A stretch of DNA of 64,000 nucleotides from VRUE01 sp963774405 (GCA_963774405.1 CAVZEV010000002.1:62001-126000); one strand, 5' to 3'. Positions 47,045-55,220 are shown, counted from the stretch's first letter. Program-made: numbers and translations. Notes: generated by a model from the letters alone, not told the origin.

Positions 47045-47689
47045 TCAGGCGACCTTGATGCGAGCCCGCCACTCCTCGCGGTCAAAGCGCGCGGCTCGGT
47101 CTCGGCGAGGAAGTCCTCGAGCACGGCGACGAAACGAGCCGGCTGCTCGATCTGGGGCAGGTGGCCGACGCCGTCGAAGACCTCCAGCCTGCTGCCGGGC
47201 AGGGCGCGGTGGGCGCCCTCGCCGTGGCCTACCGGGATGATCGGGTCGCGGGCGCCCCAGACGATCAGCATCGGGATCTGCTCGGCCAGGTAGAGGCGGT
47301 CGGAGGCGGCGACGCGCTGCCCCTCGGTTCCGACCACCGAGCGCAGTGTCGCGAGGAAGGCCTTGCGGCGATGCGGCGCGCAGGACCGGACTCACCTCGG
47401 GCCCGAGGCCGCCGCTGGAGACGAGGACGAGCCGCTCGACCAGCTCGGGGAACTGCATCGCAACGCCGCCTCCAAGCGAGTGGCCGGGCAGGTCGGGGGC
47501 GATCACCGTGTGCCGGCGCGCCAGCGGCTCGATCACCTCGCGCCAGTTCTCGCAGGTGCCGGCCATGCCGTGGATCAGCAGCAGGACCGGGCCGGCGCCG
47601 CCGCCGAGATAGCTGGTCTCGCGACCGTGCAGCGTCACCGTCTTGGGACTGACCTCAGTCTGTAGGACCGCCGTCGCGCGTTTGGTCAC
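47045..47689 (-). pseudogene. Degraded alpha/beta hydrolase
   Basis: A GTG start (VTKRATAVLQTEVSPKTV) and LLLIHGMAGTCENW are intact. The gene then runs directly from APDLPGH into SLGGGVAMQF, missing the roughly 40 residues that normally precede the Ser nucleophile elbow. After PVLRAA a further segment is missing and the frame shifts near 47375; the C-terminal parts (TLRSVVGTEGQRV, WGARDPIIPVGHGE, VGHLPQIEQPARF) are in another frame that runs into the tRNA. Two internal deletions plus a shift point to real decay rather than one sequencing error. Confidence 0.6.
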
Positions 47690-47716
47690 ACCTAAACGGT
47701 AGCTTGCGGCCAAGCC

Positions 47717-48520
47717 GTGGCCGACGAAAGCAAGATCCGCCCCCCTCGCGGCGCCCTGATCGTGATCGCGATCGGGCTGATCGCGACCGTCGCCGCCGCC
47801 CTGCTCGCGACCGACAAGGCGAGCGGCGAAGCGGCCCGGCTCGAATGGGTGCGTAAGGTGCCGATGGCCGACTCGCGGCCCGCGCCGCTGCCGGGCGGGA
47901 CGACGATGCAGCTGGTCGACGGCTCGATCCGCACGACCGGCCTCAACGTCAGCGGCTACTCGCTGTTCCGGGTCTCCACGCGACTGCGGATCGGCGCCGG
48001 CGCCCCGATCGGCGGCGGCCGCATCCTCTGCTCGGTCAACGGCGCCGGCCCGGCGGAAATTGCGCAGAGCGGCGGTGGCCTGCGCGCAACCTATCCGCGC
48101 TCCAGCGCCGGGCTCTTCAACCAGGAAGTCCCCGAAGCGATCCTGCTCGACTTCAGCTCGCACGGCACCGAACTCGCGGTGCTCGAACTGGACGGGCTGC
48201 CCGGGCACTGGAGCACCGAGAAGGGCGCCAAGCTCGAATGGCCCGAATACCAGCCCGGCGTCGAGCACCTCGAATACTTCCTCCCGGAAGGCAAGCCGAA
48301 GCAGGATCTGGTGTTGCCCTTCGAGACGGTCTGGCGGACGACGGCGCCCCCCGGCGCCAAGGTCGCCTGCACGCTCACCACCAGCGCCGGCAAGACGACC
48401 GTGCGCACCGGCCTGACGCTGAAGAAGTTGCCGCCGCCGATCGACGAAGAAGCCGAAGAAGAAAAAGAGGAAGAACGCGAAGAACGCGAAGCCGAAGCGG
48501 GCGAAGCGGAAAACGGCTGA
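47717..48520 (+). CDS. Membrane-anchored protein of unknown function with acidic tail
   Basis: 267 residues with a GTG start. One N-terminal transmembrane segment (about residues 13-32) is followed by a beta-rich domain of about 200 residues with two cysteines (RILCSVNGAG, KVACTLTTSAG) and a C-terminal Glu/Arg-rich tail of about 30 residues. The layout suggests an extracytoplasmic domain tethered to the membrane. The divergent pseudogene starts only 27 bp away, leaving little room for promoters. No family recognised. Confidence 0.65.
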   Translation: MADESKIRPPRGALIVIAIGLIATVAAALLATDKASGEAARLEWVRKVPMADSRPAPLPGGTTMQLVDGSIRTTGLNVSGYSLFRVSTRLRIGAGAPIGGGRILCSVNGAGPAEIAQSGGGLRATYPRSSAGLFNQEVPEAILLDFSSHGTELAVLELDGLPGHWSTEKGAKLEWPEYQPGVEHLEYFLPEGKPKQDLVLPFETVWRTTAPPGAKVACTLTTSAGKTTVRTGLTLKKLPPPIDEEAEEEKEEEREEREAEAGEAENG

Positions 48521-48526
48521 TCGGGT

Positions 48527-49330
48527 CTAGCCCGGCGGCGCGACCAGCAGCTCGGGCCCTTCCTCACTGCCCTTGCCGACCTTGTTCAGCTTCGGGTTGG
48601 CGGGGGCGCTCTGCATCCGCGCCGCCGGCAGCGGCCCGCACATCGCCACCGCCTCCTCGAGCTCGAGGTCGGGGCGCAGCCAGGCGGCCTCGGCCTCGGC
48701 GTTGGGCAGGATCGCCGGCATCCGGTCGTGGACCTTGGCGACCAGCTCGTTCGGGGTCGTGGTGACGATCGTGCAGCTGTAGAGCCAGCCGTCGTCGAAG
48801 CCGCGGTCGTCGGGGTCCTCCCACTCCTTGCGCGTGCAGAGGCCGGCGAAGGCGAAGGTATCGCCGCCGTCGACGGTGAAGCGCCAGGGCTGGCGCGGCT
48901 GCTTGGGGTCCTCGGCCTTCATCCACTCATAGAAGCCATCGGCGACGATCAGGCAGCGGTGGCGGAACTTGCCGACCAGCGGCGAGTAGGCGCGGCTCGA
49001 GGTCAGGTTCTCGGCCTTGGCGTTGATCATCCGGTAGCCGACCTTGAGGTCCTTGGCCCAGCGCGGCACCAGGCCCCAGCGCATCAGCCGCGCCTCGCGC
49101 TCGCCCCGCGCCGCCTCATCGGGGTCGGGCGAGGAGCGCACCGTCAGCACCTCCTGCGTGGGGGCGACGTTGAAGCGGCCGAGCGCGCCTTCGACCTTCT
49201 TCAGGCGCTCCGCGGTCGGGGCGGGCGCGTTGCCCGCGGAGTTCCGCTCCAGCGCCTTCTCCAGCTCGACCTGGAAGTGGTCGGCGATCTTCTTCGTGTC
49301 CTTGGCCGTGACCGTGAATCGTCCGCACAT
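48527..49330 (-). CDS. SRAP-domain protein (HMCES/YedK family)
   Basis: 267 residues starting MCGRFTVT; Cys2 becomes the N-terminal catalytic residue after Met removal. Conserved parts are FNVAPTQEVLTV, MINAKAENL, the Glu in GFYEW and the His in VHDRMPAIL. The family forms a thiazolidine crosslink with abasic sites in single-stranded DNA and protects them. A 40-residue insertion after residue 25 separates the N-terminus from the FNVAPTQ motif. Confidence 0.9.
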   Translation of the reverse strand: MCGRFTVTAKDTKKIADHFQVELEKALERNSAGNAPAPTAERLKKVEGALGRFNVAPTQEVLTVRSSPDPDEAARGEREARLMRWGLVPRWAKDLKVGYRMINAKAENLTSSRAYSPLVGKFRHRCLIVADGFYEWMKAEDPKQPRQPWRFTVDGGDTFAFAGLCTRKEWEDPDDRGFDDGWLYSCTIVTTTPNELVAKVHDRMPAILPNAEAEAAWLRPDLELEEAVAMCGPLPAARMQSAPANPKLNKVGKGSEEGPELLVAPPG

Positions 49331-49357
49331 GCGGCCAGGGTAGCCGGGCCGGCAGCG

Positions 49358-49765
49358 CTATTCCGGAGCGATCAGCTCGACCGTCGGGAAGTAGGTGCGG
49401 TAGCGGCTCGCGTCGCGGGTGAGCAGGCGCAGGCCGGCGACGGCCGCGTGGGCGCCGATGAAGAAGTCGGGGAGGGGCGCGAGCTTGTTTCCCCCACGGT
49501 TCCGGTAAGCAGCGAAAGCCCGGCCGGCCAGGAAGGCGGCGGGCCACGGAATCGGGACCCGCTCGATGCCCTGTACGGCGAGGGCCTCCTGACACGCCTC
49601 AGCGGTCCGGTAGCCGATCGAGACCTCGGCGAAGACGACTTGGTCGACGAACACGGGGCCCGCGTCGAGGGCCTCGATCAGGGCCTCGATCGACCAGGCG
49701 GCCCACTGTTGGTCGCGGACCACGACGTCGATCAGGACGTTTGAATCGATCAGGGTTGCCGGCAC
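49358..49765 (-). CDS. vapC: PIN-domain ribonuclease toxin (VapC family)
   Basis: 135 residues. The acidic residues are in place: Asp in TLIDSNVLIDV, Glu in FAEVSIGYRT and Asp in LPDFFIGAHA. VapC toxins cleave tRNA or rRNA; the target here is unknown. The gene follows its antitoxin after 6 bp. Confidence 0.85.
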   Translation of the reverse strand: MPATLIDSNVLIDVVVRDQQWAAWSIEALIEALDAGPVFVDQVVFAEVSIGYRTAEACQEALAVQGIERVPIPWPAAFLAGRAFAAYRNRGGNKLAPLPDFFIGAHAAVAGLRLLTRDASRYRTYFPTVELIAPE

Positions 49766-49771
49766 GACGTT

Positions 49772-50023
49772 CTAAGCGCCCCGACCCCAATCCTCTCCCC
49801 GGGTGAGCCGCATGATCTCCTCGGTGGTCATCGTGAAGTCCTTGCCCGACTCCTGCAGATGGCGAACGACCTCCTCTCCACGGCGGCGGCCCGTGCGCGA
49901 CTTGCGAATTCGCGCCTCCTTGGTGCCGGGGATGAATTCGACCTCGGCGCCGGGAAGAAGGCCCAATTCGTCGCGGATGGCCTTGGGGATCGTGACCTGG
50001 CCCTTGCTGGTGATCTTGGACAT
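49772..50023 (-). CDS. vapB: AbrB/MazE-type antitoxin (VapB)
   Basis: 83 residues. The swapped-hairpin DNA-binding domain is ITSKGQVTIPKAIRDELGL; the C-terminal half (GKDFTMTTEEIMRLTRGEDW) would wrap the toxin. It precedes the PIN gene and abuts a palindromic operator, so autoregulation is expected. Confidence 0.87.
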   Translation of the reverse strand: MSKITSKGQVTIPKAIRDELGLLPGAEVEFIPGTKEARIRKSRTGRRRGEEVVRHLQESGKDFTMTTEEIMRLTRGEDWGRGA

Positions 50024-50026
50024 GAG

Positions 50027-50054
50027 GTAAGAGTAGCACTGGTATTACTCTTAC
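50027..50054 (-). promoter_or_regulatory. Palindromic operator of vapBC
   Basis: Perfect 9-bp arms GTAAGAGTA and TACTCTTAC with a 10-bp spacer end 3 bp from the vapB ATG and overlap the last codon of the upstream dehydratase gene. TACTCT within the arm could serve as the -10 box, making the transcript leaderless and the operator a direct block. Confidence 0.75.
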
Positions 50055-51046
50055 TTGACCCCCGATCGGGGACGTGCCTCGGGACGCTCGCGGTACCACT
50101 CGAGCGTGCTGCGCAGACCGTCGGCCAGCTCGACCTGGGGACTCCAGCCGGTCAGCTCGCGCAGCTTGGTCGAGTCGACGTACTGGCGGTCGATCTCGCC
50201 ATCGGGCGTGCCCGAGCCGAGGTATTCGGGCTCGATCCCGGTGCCGGCCGCGGCGGCGATCTCCTCGACCACCTCGCGCACCGAGTGCGGGCGCTCGCCG
50301 CCGGCGTTGAAGGCCTCTCCCCCGGTCTCGCCGCGGTCGAGCGCGGCCTCGATCGCGAGGTACGCGGCGACGGCGTCGTCGACGTGGAGGAAGTCGCGCT
50401 CGGGGCTGCCGTCGGAGCGGATCAGCGGCGGGCGGCCGTCGAGCACGGCGATCGTCGTCTCCGGGATCAGGCGGGAGAAGTTGAGGTCGCCGCCGCCGTA
50501 GATGTTGGCGAAGCGGGTGACCGCCAGGGGCAGGCCGTAGGCGTTGGCATAGCTGCGGGCGACGATGTCGGCGGCTGCCTTGCTGGCGTCATACGGGTAG
50601 GCGGCGCGCAGTGGGAAGTCCTCGCGGTAGGGCAGCTCGGGGCTGGCGCCGTAGGCCTTGTCGGAGGAGGCGAAGACGACCCGCGAGGTGCCGTGCTCGC
50701 GGCATGCCTCGAAGACGTTCCAGGCCCCGCGCACGTTGACTTCGAGCGTCTCCAGCGGCGACTGGCGGGCGACGCCGACGATCGTCTGCGCGGCGAGATG
50801 GAAGACCGCGTCGCAGCCGGCCACCGCTGTGGCCACGGCGTCGGCGTCGCGCAGGTCCCCCTCGGCCAACTCGACCTGGTCGCGCAGTCCGAGCAGGTCG
50901 AGTCCTGACAGCCGCGGGCCACCGACGTCGGCTGTGCGCGGGTCGGGCCGATCGAGCACCCGCACCTCGTTGCCCCGCTCGAGCAGGGCTGCCACCAGGT
51001 GGGAGGCGACAAAGCCGTGGGCACCCGTGACCAGCGCGCGATTCAT
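50051..51046 (-). CDS. NAD-dependent sugar dehydratase/epimerase (CDP-glucose 4,6-dehydratase-like)
   Basis: 331 residues of the extended SDR family. It has the NAD loop VTGAHGFVASHLV, the catalytic SSDKAYG (typical of RfbG-type enzymes), YDASKAAAD (YxxxK) and NIYGGGD. It is directly downstream of a sugar-1-phosphate nucleotidyltransferase, and the two would make a deoxysugar precursor for surface glycans. The exact sugar cannot be read from sequence. The upstream gap holds a 47-bp element. Confidence 0.8.
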   Translation of the reverse strand: MNRALVTGAHGFVASHLVAALLERGNEVRVLDRPDPRTADVGGPRLSGLDLLGLRDQVELAEGDLRDADAVATAVAGCDAVFHLAAQTIVGVARQSPLETLEVNVRGAWNVFEACREHGTSRVVFASSDKAYGASPELPYREDFPLRAAYPYDASKAAADIVARSYANAYGLPLAVTRFANIYGGGDLNFSRLIPETTIAVLDGRPPLIRSDGSPERDFLHVDDAVAAYLAIEAALDRGETGGEAFNAGGERPHSVREVVEEIAAAAGTGIEPEYLGSGTPDGEIDRQYVDSTKLRELTGWSPQVELADGLRSTLEWYRERPEARPRSGVK

Positions 51047-51058
51047 GCCCCGTCCCCA

Positions 51059-51105
51059 TTCCGGTGCGCTTTATCCCTGCATGAAGGGGAAAAGGCGCAC
51101 CGGAA
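51059..51105. repeat. 47-bp intercistronic hairpin element, copy 3
   Basis: Fills the gap between the nucleotidyltransferase stop (2 bp away) and the dehydratase ATG (12 bp away). It has the same 47-bp length, TTCCGGTGCGC outer arm and GCGCACCGGAA end as copy 2 but in the opposite orientation. Confidence 0.9.
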
Positions 51106-51107
51106 GC

Positions 51108-51839
51108 TCATTGGGGCACCCCACTCGCTGTGAAGGTGGGCCAGGGGGCAGAACCTGAGGCCCAGAGGTCGTTGAGCTCGACCGCGTCCTTGTAGGTGTC
51201 CATGCAGTCCCAGAAGCCCTCGTGTCGATAGGCGCCGAGCTGGCCGTTGGCGGCCAGACGCTCAAGCGGCTCGCGCTCGAGCACGCTGTCCTCGCCGACG
51301 TACTCCAGCGCGCCGGGCTCGAAGCAGAAGAAGCCACCGTTGATCCAGTGCTCGCTGCGGGGCTTCTCGACGAAGCCCTCGACCTTGTCGTCGGCGCCGA
51401 GCTCGGCGACGCCCCATTGCAGGTGGGGCTGCACGACCGTAACGGTGCCAAGTGCGCCCTGCTCCCGGTGGAAGTCGAGAAGCGAGCCCAGGTCGATGTC
51501 GGCGACGCCGTCAGCGTAGGTGGCGCAGAACGTTCCGCCCTCGAGCCGCCCGCCGAGCCGAGCGATCCGCCCGCCCGTCGGCGTGTCGAGCCCCGTGTCC
51601 ACGCACTCGACCTCCACCCCACCCGGCCAGCTCTCCGCCGCGACGAACTCCTCCACCATCGCCCCCAGGTATCCGGTGGCGAGAAGGAAGCGCTTAAACC
51701 CCTGCGCCGCGTAGATCCCAATCACATGCCAAACGATCGGCTTCGCACCGATCTCCACCAGAGCCTTGGGCACCGACTCGGTCCGCTCCCGCAGCCTGGT
51801 GCCACGCCCTCCGCAGAGGATGACGACGGGTGGCTTCAT
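51108..51839 (-). CDS. Sugar-1-phosphate nucleotidyltransferase (glucose-1-phosphate cytidylyltransferase-like)
   Basis: 243 residues from MKPPVVILCGGRGTRL. It carries the pyrophosphorylase signature GGRGTRLRERTESVPKALV, the metal-binding YADGVADIDL, VEKP and WINGGFFCFEP. The VPKALVEIG variant and VVQPHLQWG suggest an RfbF-like enzyme. The ATG overlaps the stop of the MoaD-like gene. It activates a sugar for the following dehydratase. Confidence 0.82.
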   Translation of the reverse strand: MKPPVVILCGGRGTRLRERTESVPKALVEIGAKPIVWHVIGIYAAQGFKRFLLATGYLGAMVEEFVAAESWPGGVEVECVDTGLDTPTGGRIARLGGRLEGGTFCATYADGVADIDLGSLLDFHREQGALGTVTVVQPHLQWGVAELGADDKVEGFVEKPRSEHWINGGFFCFEPGALEYVGEDSVLEREPLERLAANGQLGAYRHEGFWDCMDTYKDAVELNDLWASGSAPWPTFTASGVPQ

Positions 51840-52150
51840 CTTTTTGGCGCCCACCCCAGAGGGAAAAAGTGCGAAGCGCGCTCACCCGCAACTGCAGGGA
51901 GAATCGTCACCTCGGCGCCGTCGTCGATCTGCGTCTCCAGTCCCTGCTGGAAGCGGATGTCCTCGCCGCTGACGTAGACGTTGACGAAGCGGCGCAGGTC
52001 GCCGTCCTGGGTGATCCGCTCGCGCAGGGTGCCGTGGGCCTCGAAGACCGCGTCGAGCACCTCGCCGACGGTGCCGCCGGCGACCTCGAGCTCGGCCTCG
52101 CCGTCGGTGGCGGCGCGCAGCTGGGTCGGGATCTTCACGGTGACTGCCAT
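51836..52150 (-). CDS. MoaD/ThiS-like ubiquitin-fold protein without a C-terminal diglycine
   Basis: 104 residues. A beta-grasp core (VKIPTQLRAATDG, FVNVYVSGEDIRF, DGAEVTILPAVAG) matches sulfur-carrier proteins such as CysO. The usual final Gly-Gly is replaced: after AVAG the protein continues ERASHFFPLGWAPKR to a TGA that overlaps the next ATG. The tail is encoded by a TTC...CTTTTT/AAAAAG...GAA palindrome. It overlaps thrC and sits under the same SAM riboswitch. It may need cleavage, or may have lost the carrier function. Confidence 0.78.
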   Translation of the reverse strand: MAVTVKIPTQLRAATDGEAELEVAGGTVGEVLDAVFEAHGTLRERITQDGDLRRFVNVYVSGEDIRFQQGLETQIDDGAEVTILPAVAGERASHFFPLGWAPKR

Positions 52151-53382
52151 CAGACGCTTACCTCCTGGGCAAACTCGGACTCGAAGCTCTCGAGCCGGGG
52201 GTCGATCTCGTGCATGCGGAACCTATCGCGGGTCGCGTCGAGCGTCTTCAGGCCCTCGCCGGTGATGTAGACGACGACGCGCTCGCCGGCCGCCAGCTCA
52301 CCGCGATCGGCCAGCTTCTTCAGCACGCCGACGGTGACGCCGCCTGCCGTCTCGGTGAAGATGCCGGTGGTCTCGGCCAGCAGGCTGATCCCGTCGCGGA
52401 TCTCGGCGTCGGTTACCGAGTCGATGCCGCCGCCGGTGCGGCGGGCCTGCTCGACCGCGTAGGGGCCGTCGGCGGGGTCGCCGATCGCCAGGCTCTTGGC
52501 GATCGTGTCGGGGCGCTGCGGCTTGCAGACGTCCCAGCCTTCGGCGAAGGCGGTCGCGACCGGGCTGCAGCCCTCGGCCTGGGCGCCGTTGAAGACCGGC
52601 TGCTTGCCCTCGACCAGGCCGATGTCGAGCCACTCCTGGAAGCCGCGGCCGACCTTGGTGAAGAGCGAGCCCGAGGCGATCGGGCAGACGACGCGGTCGG
52701 GCAGCTTCCAACCGAGCTGCTCCGCCGTCTCGTAGGCGAGCGTCTTCGAGCCCTCGGCGTAGTAGGGACGCAGGTTGACGTTGACGAAGGCCCAGGGCCG
52801 GGTTTCGGCGAGCTGGGTGCAGAGGCGGTTGACGTCGTCGTAGTTGCCGCGCACGCCGACAAGGTTGGTGCCGTAGATGCCGGTGGCGAGCAGCTTCTGC
52901 TCCTCGAGGTTGGCGGGGACGAAGACGTAGGAGGCAAGGCCCGCGGCGGCGGCGTGGGCGGCGACGGCGTTGGCGAGGTTGCCGGTCGAGGCGCAGGCGA
53001 CGGTCTCGAAGCCGAGCTCCTGCGCCTTCGCCACGGCGACGGCGACGACGCGGTCCTTGAAGGAGTGGGTCGGGTTGGCGGCGTCGTTCTTGATCCAGAG
53101 CTCGGCCTCGACCCCGAGGCGCTCGGCCAGGCGGTCGGCCTTGACCAGCGGCGTCAGGCCGGGCTCGAGCGGGTCGCCGGGGCGGCCCTCGAAGGGCAGG
53201 AAGTCGGCGTAGCGCCAGATCCCCTGCGAGCCGGCCTGGATCTTGCGCTTGGTCTCGGCAGGGTCGAGCGCCGAGTGGTCGTAGGCCACTTCCAGCGGCC
53301 CGAAGCAGTTCTCACAGGCGAAGTGCGCGCCGAGGTCGTAGGTCGCCCCGCACTCCTTGCATTTCAGATTCTCGATGGCCAT
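52150..53382 (-). CDS. thrC: Threonine synthase-like PLP enzyme
   Basis: 410 residues from MAIENLKCKECGATYD. An N-terminal zinc-ribbon-like CxxC...CxxC (LKCKECG, FACENCFG) precedes a fold-type II PLP domain with the lysine in NPTHSFKDRVV, ACASTGNLANAVAA and GVTVGVLKKL. ThrC converts O-phosphohomoserine to threonine. Its leader is a SAM-I riboswitch and the next gene is a sulfur-carrier-like protein, a setting of sulfur and methionine metabolism; the true reaction may therefore differ. Confidence 0.87.
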   Translation of the reverse strand: MAIENLKCKECGATYDLGAHFACENCFGPLEVAYDHSALDPAETKRKIQAGSQGIWRYADFLPFEGRPGDPLEPGLTPLVKADRLAERLGVEAELWIKNDAANPTHSFKDRVVAVAVAKAQELGFETVACASTGNLANAVAAHAAAAGLASYVFVPANLEEQKLLATGIYGTNLVGVRGNYDDVNRLCTQLAETRPWAFVNVNLRPYYAEGSKTLAYETAEQLGWKLPDRVVCPIASGSLFTKVGRGFQEWLDIGLVEGKQPVFNGAQAEGCSPVATAFAEGWDVCKPQRPDTIAKSLAIGDPADGPYAVEQARRTGGGIDSVTDAEIRDGISLLAETTGIFTETAGGVTVGVLKKLADRGELAAGERVVVYITGEGLKTLDATRDRFRMHEIDPRLESFESEFAQEVSV

Positions 53383-53414
53383 CCGATCTTTCCCTCTCGT
53401 TGCCTTACCGCCAA

Positions 53415-53445
53415 CAAAAAACCTCCGCCTTTTGTGGGGCAGAGG
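53415..53445 (-). terminator. Terminator of the SAM riboswitch expression platform
   Basis: Read leftward, CCTCTGCC and GGCGGAGG form an 8-bp stem followed by T6. The upstream half can instead pair as TGTGGGG with CCCCACA, an antiterminator that uses the 3' side of riboswitch helix P1. SAM binding should stabilise P1, free the terminator and stop transcription before thrC. Confidence 0.9.
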
Positions 53446-53464
53446 TCCGGATCGGACTTTCCCC

Positions 53465-53579
53465 ACATCTTCCAGGCCTTCAAACCGCAACCTGCTGGAG
53501 TTGGCACCTCCCCCGAACCTGTCGGTCCGGGGCGGTTGCCGGGGTTTCATCGGGCCAGTCCCTCCACCCCTCTAGATGT
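53465..53579 (-). ncRNA. SAM-I (S-box) riboswitch aptamer
   Basis: P1 pairs ACATCT with AGATGT. Inside are the near-invariant segments AGAGGGGTGGAGGGACTGGC, CCGATGAAACCCCGGCAACC and GAGGTGCCAACTCCAGCAG, which match the SAM-I consensus for the kink-turn, the pseudoknot loop and the SAM pocket. It lies 83 nt upstream of thrC, with a full terminator/antiterminator platform between. Confidence 0.96.
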
Positions 53580-53713
53580 GGCGCTTATGTAAGGGGAAAG
53601 ACTACCAGGGGCCACGGCAGGGAAGTTTCGTTCAGTTCACGCCTGGTTAACCCGCATATTCCTCGCCGGTTAACCTTGTCCACCCATGCCCGACGAGACG
53701 ATGAGCCCGAACG

Positions 53714-54721
53714 ATGCCGAACCTTCCGAAGCCGAGGCTGCGACGCGTCGGCCGGCGCGACGAGCTCATCCCCGCGGCAGCTCAGGCTGAGCCGCAGGCA
53801 CCGCGCGTCGAGCAGATCGACTCCTCAGGCCTGCGCTGGGTCAACATCGAGCGCCCCGGAGCGCTGGAGCGGACCTGGCTGGAGGAGAACTTCGACTTCC
53901 ACGCGCTCGACCTCGAGGACGTGCTCTCGCGCAACCAGCGGCCGAAGATCGACGTCTACGACGACTACCTCTTCATCGTCCTGCACTTCCCGATCTTCGA
54001 CCCGGCCGCGGGGCGGCTGGGCACGGGCGAGCTCGACCTCTTCGTCGGCCCCGGCTACGTGGTGACGATCCCCAACCAGCCGCTGCAACCGGTCGAGTAC
54101 CTGTTCGAGCGCTGTCGCGCCAAGGAGGAGCTGCGCGAGCAGCTCTTCTCGCGCGGCTCGGGCTACCTGCTCTACCGCCTGGTCGACGACAGCTTCGACT
54201 ACTGCTTCCCGATGCTGCGCAAGATCGGCAACAAGCTCGACGCGCTCGAGGACGACATCTTCGAGGGGCGCTCGGAAGAGGTCGTGCGCGACATCTCCAA
54301 CGTCAAGCAGGAGATCATCAACTTCCGCAAGGTGATCCGGCCGCAGCGGCCGGTGCTGCGCGACCTGGAGAAGGTCAAGCAACGCTACCTCGCCACCGAC
54401 CTCGACCTCGAGATCTACTTCGACGACATCGTCGACGCCCACGAGCGGATCTGGGACATGCTGGAGAACTACAAGGAGGTGATCGACTCGCTGGCCGAGA
54501 CGAACGAGTCGGTGATCTCGCACCGCGTCAACGACATCCTCCGCGTGCTCACCTCGATCAGCGTCATCGTCCTGCCGCTGACCCTGATCGCCAGCATCTG
54601 GGGGATGAACTCGGGCGTGCCGGGCGAGCAGAGCCTGACCGCCTTCTGGATCATCGCCGGCGTGATGTTCGCCCTACTGGTCGGCATGGTCGTCTACTTC
54701 CGCAAGCGCGGCTGGCTATAG
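53714..54721 (+). CDS. corA: CorA-family divalent metal ion transporter
   Basis: 335 residues. A large N-terminal cytoplasmic domain with a long helix precedes two C-terminal membrane helices; the first is followed by the signature GMN (IWGMNSGVPG) and the protein ends in a short basic tail. It forms a pentameric Mg2+/Co2+ channel. It reads rightward and is divergent from the SAM-riboswitch operon. Confidence 0.92.
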   Translation: MPNLPKPRLRRVGRRDELIPAAAQAEPQAPRVEQIDSSGLRWVNIERPGALERTWLEENFDFHALDLEDVLSRNQRPKIDVYDDYLFIVLHFPIFDPAAGRLGTGELDLFVGPGYVVTIPNQPLQPVEYLFERCRAKEELREQLFSRGSGYLLYRLVDDSFDYCFPMLRKIGNKLDALEDDIFEGRSEEVVRDISNVKQEIINFRKVIRPQRPVLRDLEKVKQRYLATDLDLEIYFDDIVDAHERIWDMLENYKEVIDSLAETNESVISHRVNDILRVLTSISVIVLPLTLIASIWGMNSGVPGEQSLTAFWIIAGVMFALLVGMVVYFRKRGWL

Positions 54722-54731
54722 CCTCCGCGGC

Positions 54732-55220
54732 GTGGCAAATTTTCGGATCTGGGCGCCCTGGCGCCTCGCTTACGTGAAGGACGCAGCCAAGGACAACGAG
54801 GAGGAGTGCATCTTCTGCGCCAAGCCGGCGGCGGATGCCGATGAGGAGAACCTAATCGTCCACCGCGGCGAGCACAGCTTCGTCATCCTCAACCTCTTCC
54901 CATATACGAACGGTCACCTGATGGTGGCGCCCTACGCGCACATCGGCCGCATCCAGGAGCTGCCGGCCGAGGCGGTGGCGGAGATGATGGGCTTCGCGCA
55001 GCGGGCGATGGACCGGCTCGAGGACGTCTACAGCCCGCACGGCTACAACGTCGGCTTCAACCAGGGTCGCGTCGCCGGTGCCGGGGTCGAGCACCACATC
55101 CATATGCACGTCGTCCCGCGCTGGGGCGGCGACACCAACTTCATGCCGGTGATCGCCGACACCCGCGTGATGCCACAGACGCTGGAGCAGAGCTACGAGG
55201 CTTTGAAGGGAGCGTTTTGA
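54732..55220 (+). CDS. HIT-family nucleotide hydrolase/phosphorylase
   Basis: 162 residues with a GTG start. The HIT motif is HHIHMHVVPRWGGD. An N-terminal WAPWRLAYV and a CIFC pair match the actinobacterial AP4A phosphorylase-like subgroup. It probably acts on dinucleoside polyphosphates or nucleotide conjugates. The stop overlaps the TTG start of the next gene. Confidence 0.85.
   Translation: MANFRIWAPWRLAYVKDAAKDNEEECIFCAKPAADADEENLIVHRGEHSFVILNLFPYTNGHLMVAPYAHIGRIQELPAEAVAEMMGFAQRAMDRLEDVYSPHGYNVGFNQGRVAGAGVEHHIHMHVVPRWGGDTNFMPVIADTRVMPQTLEQSYEALKGAF

Noticed and set aside
53465..53579. Considered whether the thrC leader was a T-box, TPP or cobalamin riboswitch
   Set aside because: The conserved GGAGGGACTGGC, GAAACCCCGGCAACC and GGTGCCAA segments and the P1 pairing are specific to SAM-I.
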